Source of the DNA: Gammaproteobacteria bacterium
GTDB taxonomy: Bacteria > Pseudomonadota > Gammaproteobacteria > Pseudomonadales > Halieaceae
NCBI GenBank assembly: GCA_030426545.1
Contig: JAUHYL010000014.1
Span: 1 to 64,000, forward strand
Direction: 5' to 3'
DNA: 64,000 bases
Shown: positions 37,272 through 47,318 of the stretch, one piece after another
Position numbering within the stretch: position 1 is the first letter of the stretch
How the letters are laid out: every line of letters starts with the position of its first letter
Program-made: the position numbers and the translations under genes
Notes under the pieces: model-generated
The model's database searches: none
Seen by the model: the letters and a program-made list of their open reading frames with translations, nothing else
What the model was told of the DNA's origin: nothing

Positions 37272-40200
37272 ATAATCCAGCGTGCTCTAAGTACACGAGT
37301 TATCCCTGTGGGGCCCATAGTCTCATGGGGAACGTCAGCCGCATTGCGACTAGTGTGCTGACCCTGTGCATTTTGACGTTCAGTACTACCATTACCGCCG
37401 CCCCCCCGCCGCCCCTTTCAAACCCCAACACAACACCTGAGCAACATCTAGGACCGCGATATTACGGCGCCGTAGAAGGCACACCCAGCGTCAGCGCTGC
37501 TGGTAACGCGTTTTATACAGTTCCCATTGTGGTGCCGCCCGGCACAAATGGAATGGCACCCAGCGTATCCCTGACCTACAACAGCAACATGAAGAACGGC
37601 CCCGTCGGCCTGGGGTGGTTTATACAGGGCGCGTCCTCACGCATATCCCGCTGCCCCAAGACCTTTTCTCAGGATGGCGAAACCCACGCGGTTAATTTCA
37701 CGGCGGAGGATAGATTTTGCTTGGACGGCCACCGGCTGCTATTGGTGGGCACGGGCACCTATGGTGATCATGGAACGGAGTACCGTACAGAGATCGATAG
37801 CTTCCGGCGAATTACTGCCCATGGTGCCGCTGGTAATGGGCCAGAGTACTTCATTGTTGAAAGCCCGAATGGCCATACGATGCAGTATGGCTTTACAGCA
37901 GATTCACGAATTGAGGCGCAGGGAAAAAGCACCGTCTACACCTGGGCGCTTAACCGGGTCGAGGACGTTAGTACTAACTACTACACCATCGAGTACACCG
38001 AAGACAATTCCGAAGGCAGCTTCTACCCGGATGTCATTAAATATACGGGCAACGTGAACGAGAATCTCACACCCTACGCTTGGGTCAAGTTCGAATGGGA
38101 AAACCGTGATGATTCGACATTCCGCTATCAAGGCGGCTCCAAGCTCACGCCCCATCCAAAACGTTTGAACGAAATCCAAACCTTCATCGACGGAGGGACC
38201 ACACCGGTAACGGAGTACCGCCTCGAGTACGAGATGTTCGGTGTCAATGCGGCCTCTAGCCCCGAAGGCAATCAGTCCCGACTCAAGAAAATTCGGCGCT
38301 GTGATCCCAATAACCTATGTCAGAAGGATCTCGATATCGAATGGTGGGCTGATGCTAATGGAATTGATGCCGAGAACTATGCCTACGATTTGACCGTGCC
38401 GGCTGACACAACGACAGTATACAAACACCAAGACCTTTCCAATCCACGGATGGTCAACGCTCGCTGGCATGACTTTAATGGCGATGGTCGACCAGACTAC
38501 ATCTATACCCAGAAAAATGGCACCAATCCTGCGACGCAAACTGCATCGGGCACTTACACGCTAATGCTTTCAGATATCAACAATCCTGGACTATACAACA
38601 ACGCAACCTGGACTACGCCGGGAATATCGCAATATGATAATTTTGATGAGATCGCATTTGCGGATGTCAATGGCGATGGCCGCACAGATCTTGTTGTCCC
38701 GGAGGGCGTCACGTCCAGTGGTGTCGCGAACTTCAAAGTCGCTTTAGCGAGCAGCAACAATTTTAGCGTTCAAACCTGGCAGGGTTTTAGTCATGCGGGA
38801 GACGAGAGTGAATGGTTTCTCTACGATATGGACGGCGATAAAGCCCTGGATTTGGTTACTCTTGTTAAGACCATCACAAGTGTCACTCCTTACAGCTGCG
38901 GCATATTTGGCACGCATAACCTGCATGAGTACGACATCGAAGTGTTGGTGCACACGAATTCTGGCACGAATTTTTCAAGCGCCCAGTCTTGGCTGACCGG
39001 ATTGGAGGACGAGGTACAGCTCGCTGACATGAACGGCGATGGCTACGTGGATGTCATCGAGAAAACACGCTATGTCTATTTCAACAATGCCAGCGGTTTT
39101 GATCCGAAGCTGAATTCCGGAAGCAGCGGTGGATATACCCCCTGCTGGGGCGGTATCTATTGGGCCAAATTCTTCGACTTTAACAAGGATGGCCTTGCGG
39201 ACAGGTACGAGGGGACCAGCGTCGACTACTTTACCGGCGAATCGTTTGTGAGCGCTGGTGCCTCCTTCGCAATGCTGCCTTTTGTGGAGGAGAACGGCGA
39301 CACCAAGGCCGATTCTTATGGCCGTTCCGAAAGTGGTTCAGGGCCTACCAAGGAAAGTGCTGTGAGCCTTCTATTCATGCGTGATGAAATGGGGGCGCAT
39401 TCCGAAGCTGAGGCACTGTTAGATGACGAAGACCTCTATGGATTCCAGCAATCGGTTGACTTGGACGGTGACGGCATATCTGAATACACCGCGGTGCTTA
39501 TGGATAACTGCCAAACCAGTACGCCCTACGGGTACTGTGAGACCAGTACCATCCGTGTTTACGGTAATGATGATCCACCCCACCACCTGATCAGAAAAAT
39601 CACCACCGGATTTGGTTTGGAAACAGAATTTACGTTCAAACAAATCGCTGATCCAAGCGTATACGAAAAGGGAACGAGCAGTGTGCTTCCGATAGAGGAC
39701 GTCAAAGAGGGGGTTAATGTAGTTTCGAAGTTTAAACGCTCGGATGGGGTTGGTGGATATGACACAACTGAATACTTTTACGAGAGTTTAAAGCGTGATC
39801 ATGGTGGTCGCGGGTTGCTTGGTTTCGCTAAGATCACGTCTAACAATGCAACTAAGGACAGCACAACAATTACAGAGTATGAGCAGCAATACCCCTATTC
39901 CAGTCGTGCGAAAAAGGCGACTATCGTACAAACCAGCACAGGGACAGTTATAAGCGATTCCGAAACTACGTATCTTGTCTTTGGCAACCTAGGTGCTGGA
40001 CCGGTATTTTCGTATGTGGGCACACAGATTGAAAAAGCATTCAATCTCACTGACGGACGTCTACTATCCACCACAACGCGGACAATAAACGGCATTGATA
40101 GCTACGGAAACGTTATTGATGCTGTCACTTCTATCAATGATGTGGAGAGCGGAACGACTCATCAGACCGAAATAGTTAGAACATATACAAGTGATGAAAC

Positions 40201-43200
40201 GAGCTGGCGAATCAATCAGTTAGACGCGACAGTAACAAAGTTTTGGCTAAACGGTGTCCACGATAGCGCAAAGAATCGCCACGAAAACTTTTTTTACTTG
40301 CCCGGCAACGGCAAGCTTGATTATTCCGTCAGTGAGCAGGGGGTCGGGCTCGACCTGGAGCTAACCCAACGCTACGGCTACGACAGTTTCGGAAATTTGG
40401 ATGAGATCGAGGTATCTGGGCCGAGTATAATCTCGCGCACAGCCACCATCCAATATGATTCTCAGGGTCGCTTTCCTGTGTCGATAAAAAACCCAGCAAA
40501 TCATATCATCAGCAGAACTTGGGATGGGAAACATGGGCTCCTCTTGAGCGAAATCGATCCGAATAATCTCGTTACAAGTTGGGATTACGACAGTTTTGGC
40601 CATCAATGGCGAGTAGTCCGCCCCGATACAACATCGACAGAGACAAAAAGCTATGAGGATCAGTCTTCAAGCAATTTGACGGCAGTCATGTATACCGAGG
40701 TATTGGAATCGGGATCACCACCTGCTCGAGTTTTCCAAGACCGCCTTGCAAGGAAAGTGCGTGTAAGAACAAGAAGTTTTGATGGTACTTTCGTTAATGT
40801 GGATACGGTATATGATGCTCACGGTCGAATCTATAAATTGTCTGAACCCTACTTTTCGGGGAGCATGCCCGCATGGAGTACAAACGATTATGACCACTTG
40901 GGCCGGCTATATATAGCTGATCGACCGGATTCAACACTTGATCGAATCTATGTTTATGACGGCGCGCTAACAACCATCGTAGAGCCCAACTGGCGTATCT
41001 CAAAGCAGTGGACCAACGCGCTCGGACAATTAGTATTGGCCGAGGATTCAGAAGCCACTCAAACCAAGTTTGAGTACGATGCCCAAGGAAATCGAGTCAA
41101 GGTAATTAGTGCATATGGAAGCTCTCAAGAGAGCACAGTTTCTTACACGTTCGATAGGCTTGGGCGCTTAGTTGAATCAAACGATCCTGACCACGGTGTT
41201 TACACATACGGGTATAGCGGGCTTGGTGAATTGGTGTGGGAGAAATCACCCAAGCTTGCTGGTGGCCCTGGTATTACCGCTCAGTATGACTTATTGAGTC
41301 GCATGGTAAGTCGAAATGAGCCTGAAGGCATAACCACTTGGAGCTATGACAATACCACGGGAGGAAACCTGGGAATAGGTCGGCTCCACAGCGAAAGCCA
41401 GAATGGGTTCAATCGGACTTACTCGTATGGGGTTGGGAACTACGGCCGGCTCACGTCGACAAGCACTACGATCGATTCTACATTTACCTATACTACATCT
41501 GTTACTTACGGCCCAAGTGGCAAAGTCGCAACTGAATCCTATCCCAGTGGCTTTACCATTGCGTACACCTATAATCCTTTAGGATTTTTGGAGCGAGTAC
41601 AGAATACATCCGGCTCTAAAGTCTACTATCAACTCACTAAGTCCGACGCTAAGGGACGTATTGAGACAGAATGGTTGGGTGATGGTAGCTCTACTGCGAC
41701 CAACTATGAAGGCGATTCTGGTCGGATTACCGAGCTAAAGACAACTAACGGCGCCAGCACAGTCCAGCACTTTACTTATGCGTATGATGATTATGGGAAT
41801 ATGAAAGCACGCAATGATCAAGTTCATACATTGACAGAGGACTTCAGTTTCGATGGTTTAGACCGGCTAGTATCGGCTTCCGTGCCTGGCAATCCAACAG
41901 TCAACTACGATTATGATGTGATCGGTAACATTACTGCGAAATCGGACTATGGAAGTTCGTATTCTTACAATTCAAGTGCAGTTCACGCCGTAACCGAAGT
42001 ATTGATCGGCACGGCACTGAATACGCTGAACTATGATGCCAACGGGAACCTGTTTGCCGGAACCAGTCAGCCGAGTATTACATGGTCTAGCTACGATAAA
42101 CCAACACATTTATCCCAATCCGGATTGAGTTACGAGTTTCACTATGGACCGGATAGGCAAAGATACAAAAAGACTAAGGGTAGCCAGCAAACACATTATT
42201 TGGGGAATTATGAGAAGGTAACGGATGGCTCGCTTTGGGGGGAAAGACACATTGTCCAAGCATACGGCCGGATAGTCATGCTCCGCGAAACGTTGATGGG
42301 CTTCCCAGAACATAAGTATGTTCATTTAGATCACTTGGGCAGTGTTACGGCGCTGACCAAGGAGTCCGACGGCTCTGTTCTAGAAAGATTCAGTTATGAC
42401 GCGTGGGGAAGTCGTAGAAATGCCTCTGATTGGGTGTCCGCTGCTCCCCCTACAAATCAATTGCGAGGATACACAGGGCATGAGCATTTGAGTGATATTG
42501 GAGTTATCCACATGAATGGTCGTATATACGACCCAGCCTTGGGTAGAATGTTGAGCCCTGACCCGGTCACCCAATCCCCGCTTAATGGCAGAAACTATAA
42601 CAGATACACTTATGCCTCGAATAATCCGCTGCGCAACATTGATCCTTCGGGACTAGCGTGTGCAACTGCTTCAGCCGGTTATGACGCTAATGGCGTCTAC
42701 ATTTCAACTACTATATGTGATCCAGGCCTCCCAGATTTCTATTTCCTCGTAGGCTCGATATCGATAGATGGTAGTTTCGGGCAGACATATATCGACCAGA
42801 TAATCTCGGGCGCTCTCGGCTGGGCGCAATCGGTTGATGTTGTTTCACTTTTGCAACAAGTTTGCAGTTCACCCAGTGCAGCCAATGCAAACAATTGTGC
42901 AAGTTCAGAATTTCAACAGTGGTTGATGTCACACGGGGCCGGTGATGCCATTCCCTCGGCTCATCCTTCAAACTCTGGGCCAGTGGAGCTCGGTTCAGGA
43001 CTGTTTGCAACTGGCCCATCCGGTCTGCCACCGACTTGGAAAATAGGCGATTCCAACGTCGCGGAGAATGAGGCGAATGGGCTTATCACAGCAAACTGGG
43101 GTCTTTGGGCTCGACAGTTCGATCAACAACCAAGGCAGCCAAGCCTCATGAGAGATATAGCCGACTTGATCTCAAATCCAGGCCAGTATTTTTCCTGCAG

Positions 43201-43534
43201 TGTGGGCTGTGCTTCTGAAATTTTCGGGGTGGATACCGCTTCGAAAGCTGCCGTTGTTGCTTCTGGGTTTCCGGTTATACCCGTGGGAGGTAAACCGGCA
43301 AACGCTAGCAAGGGAACATCGGTTGCATCAGCTGCTTCTAGGGCCCTCTTCGGAGATCTTAGATTTCCTAAAAGAGTTCCTGCTCCGACATTGAAACTTG
43401 GAGTTGGTTCGAAAACAACCATAGTTGGGTCTTTTGTGGGAAGGTGGGTGCCAGTAGCGGGGCTTGTAGCACTGCTTCCTGATGCTAGGTCATTGGATCA
43501 ATGTATAGCAGGATGTTTAGGTACATCAAATTGA
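37268..43534 (+). CDS. Giant RHS-repeat / SpvB-like protein, candidate polymorphic toxin
   Basis: The 2088 residues start with a signal-like segment (about 20-45), then an SpvB/TcB-type region (PSVSLTYNSNMKNGPVGLGW). FG-GAP-like calcium repeats follow (DFNGDGRPDYIY, DVNGDGRTDLVV, DMNGDGYVDVIE, DLDGDGISEYTA). A long RHS/YD region (about 1090-1700) ends in the RHS core signature GRMLSPDPVTQSPLNGRNYN ... NPLRNIDPSGL near residue 1790. About 290 variable residues come after it, with GSFVGRWVPVAGLVALLPDA near the end. In known RHS systems the core forms a shell around the C-terminal toxin. The activity of this tail is not recognised. A DUF1493-like gene follows 3 bases later. Confidence 0.88.
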   Translation: MNNPACSKYTSYPCGAHSLMGNVSRIATSVLTLCILTFSTTITAAPPPPLSNPNTTPEQHLGPRYYGAVEGTPSVSAAGNAFYTVPIVVPPGTNGMAPSVSLTYNSNMKNGPVGLGWFIQGASSRISRCPKTFSQDGETHAVNFTAEDRFCLDGHRLLLVGTGTYGDHGTEYRTEIDSFRRITAHGAAGNGPEYFIVESPNGHTMQYGFTADSRIEAQGKSTVYTWALNRVEDVSTNYYTIEYTEDNSEGSFYPDVIKYTGNVNENLTPYAWVKFEWENRDDSTFRYQGGSKLTPHPKRLNEIQTFIDGGTTPVTEYRLEYEMFGVNAASSPEGNQSRLKKIRRCDPNNLCQKDLDIEWWADANGIDAENYAYDLTVPADTTTVYKHQDLSNPRMVNARWHDFNGDGRPDYIYTQKNGTNPATQTASGTYTLMLSDINNPGLYNNATWTTPGISQYDNFDEIAFADVNGDGRTDLVVPEGVTSSGVANFKVALASSNNFSVQTWQGFSHAGDESEWFLYDMDGDKALDLVTLVKTITSVTPYSCGIFGTHNLHEYDIEVLVHTNSGTNFSSAQSWLTGLEDEVQLADMNGDGYVDVIEKTRYVYFNNASGFDPKLNSGSSGGYTPCWGGIYWAKFFDFNKDGLADRYEGTSVDYFTGESFVSAGASFAMLPFVEENGDTKADSYGRSESGSGPTKESAVSLLFMRDEMGAHSEAEALLDDEDLYGFQQSVDLDGDGISEYTAVLMDNCQTSTPYGYCETSTIRVYGNDDPPHHLIRKITTGFGLETEFTFKQIADPSVYEKGTSSVLPIEDVKEGVNVVSKFKRSDGVGGYDTTEYFYESLKRDHGGRGLLGFAKITSNNATKDSTTITEYEQQYPYSSRAKKATIVQTSTGTVISDSETTYLVFGNLGAGPVFSYVGTQIEKAFNLTDGRLLSTTTRTINGIDSYGNVIDAVTSINDVESGTTHQTEIVRTYTSDETSWRINQLDATVTKFWLNGVHDSAKNRHENFFYLPGNGKLDYSVSEQGVGLDLELTQRYGYDSFGNLDEIEVSGPSIISRTATIQYDSQGRFPVSIKNPANHIISRTWDGKHGLLLSEIDPNNLVTSWDYDSFGHQWRVVRPDTTSTETKSYEDQSSSNLTAVMYTEVLESGSPPARVFQDRLARKVRVRTRSFDGTFVNVDTVYDAHGRIYKLSEPYFSGSMPAWSTNDYDHLGRLYIADRPDSTLDRIYVYDGALTTIVEPNWRISKQWTNALGQLVLAEDSEATQTKFEYDAQGNRVKVISAYGSSQESTVSYTFDRLGRLVESNDPDHGVYTYGYSGLGELVWEKSPKLAGGPGITAQYDLLSRMVSRNEPEGITTWSYDNTTGGNLGIGRLHSESQNGFNRTYSYGVGNYGRLTSTSTTIDSTFTYTTSVTYGPSGKVATESYPSGFTIAYTYNPLGFLERVQNTSGSKVYYQLTKSDAKGRIETEWLGDGSSTATNYEGDSGRITELKTTNGASTVQHFTYAYDDYGNMKARNDQVHTLTEDFSFDGLDRLVSASVPGNPTVNYDYDVIGNITAKSDYGSSYSYNSSAVHAVTEVLIGTALNTLNYDANGNLFAGTSQPSITWSSYDKPTHLSQSGLSYEFHYGPDRQRYKKTKGSQQTHYLGNYEKVTDGSLWGERHIVQAYGRIVMLRETLMGFPEHKYVHLDHLGSVTALTKESDGSVLERFSYDAWGSRRNASDWVSAAPPTNQLRGYTGHEHLSDIGVIHMNGRIYDPALGRMLSPDPVTQSPLNGRNYNRYTYASNNPLRNIDPSGLACATASAGYDANGVYISTTICDPGLPDFYFLVGSISIDGSFGQTYIDQIISGALGWAQSVDVVSLLQQVCSSPSAANANNCASSEFQQWLMSHGAGDAIPSAHPSNSGPVELGSGLFATGPSGLPPTWKIGDSNVAENEANGLITANWGLWARQFDQQPRQPSLMRDIADLISNPGQYFSCSVGCASEIFGVDTASKAAVVASGFPVIPVGGKPANASKGTSVASAASRALFGDLRFPKRVPAPTLKLGVGSKTTIVGSFVGRWVPVAGLVALLPDARSLDQCIAGCLGTSN

Positions 43535-43537
43535 AAG

Positions 43538-43882
43538 ATGATGAAATTGGATGAAATTGTTATCGAGTTCGTCGCCGAGTTTGTTGGAGTCGACTCGTCG
43601 GAGATAACGCCAGATACCCTTATCAACATGGATTTGGGTGTTGATGGTGATGATGGCCTAGAATTGCTGGAGGAGTTTTCGTCTAGATTTTCTGTGGATT
43701 TGTCAGGAGTAGAGGAAAACTACTTCGGGCCTGAAGGCTTTCCGATCAGTATTTTCATTTGGCCTATTCTATGGTTGTTGGATATCTTTGGAAGGAGGCA
43801 GGCGCTGTTTAAAGATCTCGATCCATTGCCTGTCGCTACGCTTATTAGGTCAGCAAAGCTGAATCGTTGGAGCCCTGCCTAG
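43538..43882 (+). CDS. DUF1493-like small protein, candidate immunity protein
   Basis: The 114 residues resemble DUF1493, an acyl-carrier-protein-like fold: FVGVDSSEITPDTLINMDLG then GDDGLELLEEFSSRF. Where acyl carrier proteins have the DSL serine that takes phosphopantetheine there is DDGL, so carrier function is unlikely. It starts 3 bases after the RHS gene, the position where immunity genes sit in polymorphic toxin loci. Immunity is an inference from position. Confidence 0.72.
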   Translation: MMKLDEIVIEFVAEFVGVDSSEITPDTLINMDLGVDGDDGLELLEEFSSRFSVDLSGVEENYFGPEGFPISIFIWPILWLLDIFGRRQALFKDLDPLPVATLIRSAKLNRWSPA

Positions 43883-44259
43883 GCAAGAAGCATACTTACT
43901 GTGAGTCTTATGTAGCAAGCGCACAAAGAATCATCCTCGCGTAACCCCTACAATGCCAGTCTTTATTGCTGGTGAAGACTGTATCTACAGCCCTGTGCCC
44001 GGAGATTCAGCGAGTCTGGGAGGAGTCAGGGCATGTAATTGTGCGGGCGATCACATTTTTCGGTGTGGAGGCAGCGTGCAAAGTCGGCTTGATGGCTTAA
44101 ATAGCTATAATAATCAATAGCTTGAAGAGTTTATGGCTTGGTAGAATTTAGTAGTGATAATTTTGGGGATGTAGCTAACCTAGGTGTATATTAAGATGGA
44201 GGATGGGTTACACTTTGCGCCCATTTACAGAGATTATCCTCTGTCGACCGGAACTATAG
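43883..44259. other. AT-rich intergenic region
   Basis: These 377 bases end the RHS operon and precede the TPR-like gene. A consensus-like TATAAT occurs at 44106-44111 but without a good -35 at normal spacing. No gene is supported. Confidence 0.4.
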
Positions 44260-45042
44260 ATGCCACAAACAGAAACTATTTCTCAAACTTTGACAGATCG
44301 CCTGAATCAATTGATGGAGCGCGAATACTCAGAGTTTGAAATCCAGGCTTGTAAGAGGGATGCAGAAAAGCTGCTCTCCTCTGACGCTGCGGCTGCTTAC
44401 GATGCTTTCGGCATGATTGCCGCCCTAGAGTATAACCTTGAGGAAAGCGTGAGTAACCACAAGCGCGCTCTAAATCTTAGTCAGAACAATTACGTTTTCA
44501 ATGCAAACTTCGCTGTTAGCCTGGATCGGCTTGGGATGAGTAACGAGGCGTCTTACTATTTCGAGAGAGCAAGGGGATTCGCTAGTGAAGCTGGCGAAGC
44601 TGACCGAATGGAAGCAGCTCTGTTCGATGCATGCTGCAAGTCGGGACGCATAAAAAAAGCGCTCGAAATTGCGTCGTCATTGCCAAACGCAACTCAAGAC
44701 GAAGAAGCGGTTCGAGAGTTTGAAGAAACGTTGGCTAACGCCCAGCACGTTTATGATTTCATGCTCCGCTATGCGATTTCGGACAGCGATATAGCTCGCT
44801 TAGTTCAGGAATTGGAGGACGTCGCGGGGCATCTAGCAATTGCTTGTCTTTCGCACAACCCATTTGTTTTCGATGATGAAGACGAGGGCGCATTTATCTG
44901 CTTCAACAAAACTCTTGTTGCAGGACCAGAAACCGCCGTAGATTTGAATGAGAAATTTTATTCGAAGCTCACGTCGCAGAAGCTACTGCCGCAACAAGTT
45001 ACCAATTTCGTCAACTGTAGCTTTCTCGCTCTGCAAGCCTAG
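44260..45042 (+). CDS. TPR-like helical hypothetical protein
   Basis: The 260 residues begin with about three TPR-like helix pairs (about 45-165: AYDAFGMIAALEYNLEESVS, NHKRALNLSQNNYVFNANFA, then DRLGMSNEASYYFERARG). A less regular acidic second half follows. No signal peptide or catalytic motif is seen. The next gene begins 21 bases later on the same strand and looks HEPN-like, so the two may form a functional pair. Confidence 0.6.
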   Translation: MPQTETISQTLTDRLNQLMEREYSEFEIQACKRDAEKLLSSDAAAAYDAFGMIAALEYNLEESVSNHKRALNLSQNNYVFNANFAVSLDRLGMSNEASYYFERARGFASEAGEADRMEAALFDACCKSGRIKKALEIASSLPNATQDEEAVREFEETLANAQHVYDFMLRYAISDSDIARLVQELEDVAGHLAIACLSHNPFVFDDEDEGAFICFNKTLVAGPETAVDLNEKFYSKLTSQKLLPQQVTNFVNCSFLALQA

Positions 45043-45063
45043 CGTTCTGGGAGCGGTCTCAGC

Positions 45064-45510
45064 GTGGTTCATCAAGATTTTCTGAAGATTGCAAAGGAAC
45101 TCGGGGAGGCAAATTCGGAGGCGGAATGGAGGACTGCGCTGGGCCGCATTTATTACTTCGCGTACCACGAGTGCCAATGGTTGAACGCTGTACTCGGCGA
45201 TCATGATGGAATGCGGCTCGCTCAGGGTTCGCACCAGAAGCTAAGCTTTAAATTCAAGAACTATCCAGAAGATGATCCGCCTGAGCCACTGGACTCAGGG
45301 GTTATTTCTGATATTCGAATGATTGGATATAAAATGATCGCTCTGCATGCTTCTAGGGTTCGAGCCGACTATAAAATGGGTGTCAAAGTCAATAAGTCCG
45401 ACGTAACGCAGGCATTGATTGAAGTAGAGCGACTGGTTAAGAGGTTGGATTCTATTAGGCATTCTTTAGAAGAGCGGAATCCAGAGCTTGTTAGTGGCTC
45501 AGAACACTAG
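45064..45510 (+). CDS. HEPN-like hypothetical protein (GTG start)
   Basis: The 148-residue helical protein starts at a GTG with GGGAG about 10 bases upstream. The segment EWRTALGRIYYFAYHECQWL resembles the R...YY(A/F)xxH core helix of HEPN proteins, many of which are RNases or TA/defence proteins. The classical RxxxxH catalytic motif is not clear, so activity is uncertain. It follows the TPR-like gene by 21 bases. Confidence 0.55.
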   Translation: MVHQDFLKIAKELGEANSEAEWRTALGRIYYFAYHECQWLNAVLGDHDGMRLAQGSHQKLSFKFKNYPEDDPPEPLDSGVISDIRMIGYKMIALHASRVRADYKMGVKVNKSDVTQALIEVERLVKRLDSIRHSLEERNPELVSGSEH

Positions 45511-45573
45511 TCTCTGGACGAATAGCGAATAGCGCGCCTCACGTCAGAAAAAGGGGCCAAACCCCCTGTATGG

Positions 45574-45855
45574 TCAGCTACCGGCGGCTTTCTCTAGCTT
45601 CTCTGCAAGTCCTTGAGCTGTGCAAAGTTCCTCGATGATGCCTTCTCCGAGGTTGTTTACGTGCCTCCCGAGGGCGGAGATTGCGAGTACAAGACCCTCC
45701 TTATCCCGGTCTTTAAGCTCATGGTCCAGGCTGATGGAGTCGCGGAACAGCAGCTCACCGACCGACTCAATTGCGCAAGCAGTATCGGACAAGTCGTCAC
45801 GCATGGTGGCCTTCATCGCTTCAGCCTGGGCGCGGATAACGGATAGCTCGCTCAT
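45574..45855 (-). CDS. Small helical protein, last gene of a four-gene operon
   Basis: The 93 residues are predicted helical and acidic (MRDDLSDTACAIESVGELLF, LAEKLEKAAGS). The start overlaps the stop of the previous gene as ATGA. I recognise no family. It is the last of four short genes in tight succession, which strongly suggests one transcript. Confidence 0.6.
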   Translation of the reverse strand: MSELSVIRAQAEAMKATMRDDLSDTACAIESVGELLFRDSISLDHELKDRDKEGLVLAISALGRHVNNLGEGIIEELCTAQGLAEKLEKAAGS

Positions 45856-46076
45856 GACGTGCCCTCCTTCCTATTCAGTATCGACAGGGCCTCTTTCAAC
45901 TCATCTGAAGCCCCTTCAAGCTTGCCTTGGACCTCCAGTAACACGAAAGCTTGACCTTCTTGGGCAAGACCGCTGGGTATGTCTGTGGAGGATGCGCCGG
46001 CGAGAAATGAAGTTACTCGAACCGCCCATTGGATAGTGTCAATTGCGTCCAGAGCTTTGCTGTTGAATTCGCTCAT
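45852..46076 (-). CDS. Small helical protein, third gene of the operon
   Basis: The 74 residues begin MSEFNSKALDAIDTIQWAVR and end in a charged helix (SDELKEALSILNRKEGTS). Both its start and its stop overlap neighbours as ATGA. No domain is recognised. Its similar size and helical make-up suggest, weakly, that the operon encodes components of one assembly. Confidence 0.6.
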   Translation of the reverse strand: MSEFNSKALDAIDTIQWAVRVTSFLAGASSTDIPSGLAQEGQAFVLLEVQGKLEGASDELKEALSILNRKEGTS

Positions 46077-46339
46077 GACTCACCCTCCTGATTGTCCATG
46101 TTCGGCAAACCCAGCCAACCCTCTGTGCCCCTCATCTGTCCACCGATACAGTGGTCCGCAATTAGGCCAATGGTTCTGGCTGCATTGTGCATCAGCCACA
46201 GGTTTTGGTGCTCATTGAAGCCGGAGTCGTCCTCGTTGGTGAGGGCACTCATACATCCAGCCTCGATTGCCTCAGCCAGTATTCCGATTTCCTGACACAC
46301 CGTGTGCACTGCATCGTATGGCAATGACGCCTTGCTCAT
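46073..46339 (-). CDS. Small protein, second gene of the operon
   Basis: The 88 residues (VCQEIGILAEAIEAGCMSAL, LWLMHNAARTIGLIADHCIG) are helical with several Cys and His residues but no recognised motif. The start overlaps the stop of the IS-interrupted first gene as ATGA, so it may now depend on read-through out of the insertion sequence. Confidence 0.6.
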   Translation of the reverse strand: MSKASLPYDAVHTVCQEIGILAEAIEAGCMSALTNEDDSGFNEHQNLWLMHNAARTIGLIADHCIGGQMRGTEGWLGLPNMDNQEGES

Positions 46340-46459
46340 GAGTTCACCTCCGTAGAGCTATACAGGTTCTCGATAATGTCGCCTAGTTTGGTGATTATTT
46401 GCCCTTGCAGGAAGCCTGCTCCGTTTTCAGCTTCGATAAACGGGCTGTCCCAGTCCACG

Positions 46460-46485
46460 CGTAAGCTTCCCCGTCAAGTGGACAG
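46460..46485 (+). repeat. IS terminal inverted repeat, left
   Basis: It begins CGTAAGCTTCCCCGT and pairs with 47630-47655 at 23 of 26 positions. The stop codon of OrfB lies inside it. Confidence 0.85.
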
Positions 46486-47286
46486 TTCGAAACTAGAGTT
46501 TCCAGCGGATTGTCTGGCCTCAAGGGGCGTCATATCTCCCAACGCATCGTGAGGCCGATCCTCGTTGTATTCGATCATCCACCACCAGGTGGCTTCTCGA
46601 ACGTGCTCTAGCGACGTAAACAGGTACTGATCCAGCACCTCCTCGCGATAGGTGCGATTGAACCTTTCGATGTACGCATTCTGATTGGGCTTGCCGGGCT
46701 GGATATACTGGATGGCCATCCCGGCCTCTTTGGCCCAGGCCGTAAAGACTTCACCCAAAAACTCCGGGCCGTTGTCGGTCCTTAGAACCTGTGGCAGGCC
46801 ATGTTGCTCGCGAAGCTGTTGAAACACGCGAACCAGGCGGGTCGAGGTAATGGACGTATCGATCTCGATATGGAGTACCTCCCGATTGAAATCGTCCGTG
46901 ACATTGAAGGTCCTGAACCGCTTGCCCGTGTGTAGCGCATCCGACATGAAGTCTGCCGACCATACTGTGTCTGGCAGCGCAGGCACATACAGCTCGGCTC
47001 GCTGCCGTTTGGGCAAACGCTTCTTCGCTGGACGCCGCAGATGCAAGTCCATGAGCTTATAGACGCGATAAATGCGTTTGTGATTCCATGGATACCCCTT
47101 CCTGCGCAGCTGCTTGCGGCACTTCCAGAATCCTCTGCTGGGCCTGCCTTCGACAAACTCCGCCAAGGCAGCTATCACCTCAGCATCTCTCACCGTCCAA
47201 TGCTCAGGCACCTTGTAGAACGCTGAGCGTGAAAGCCCGACACACCGGCAGGATCTGGCTATCGACAGCCCCTGTTCACTGACCAA
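46474..47286 (-). CDS. IS3-family transposase OrfB (DDE integrase domain)
   Basis: The 270 residues contain the rve-type catalytic core. The first Asp is in VWSADFMSD, the second in LRTDNGPEF, and the Glu in NAYIERFNRTYREEVLD, giving the DDE triad of IS3 transposases. The HTH_21 region (GLSRSAFYKVPEHW) precedes it. In the -1 frame the coding sequence runs on upstream to the A6G signal, so the active protein is an OrfAB fusion. Confidence 0.93.
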   Translation of the reverse strand: MVSEQGLSIARSCRCVGLSRSAFYKVPEHWTVRDAEVIAALAEFVEGRPSRGFWKCRKQLRRKGYPWNHKRIYRVYKLMDLHLRRPAKKRLPKRQRAELYVPALPDTVWSADFMSDALHTGKRFRTFNVTDDFNREVLHIEIDTSITSTRLVRVFQQLREQHGLPQVLRTDNGPEFLGEVFTAWAKEAGMAIQYIQPGKPNQNAYIERFNRTYREEVLDQYLFTSLEHVREATWWWMIEYNEDRPHDALGDMTPLEARQSAGNSSFELST

Positions 47287-47318
47287 GAAGCTGGCTGCCG
47301 TCCTTTTCTCCGCCGGTG

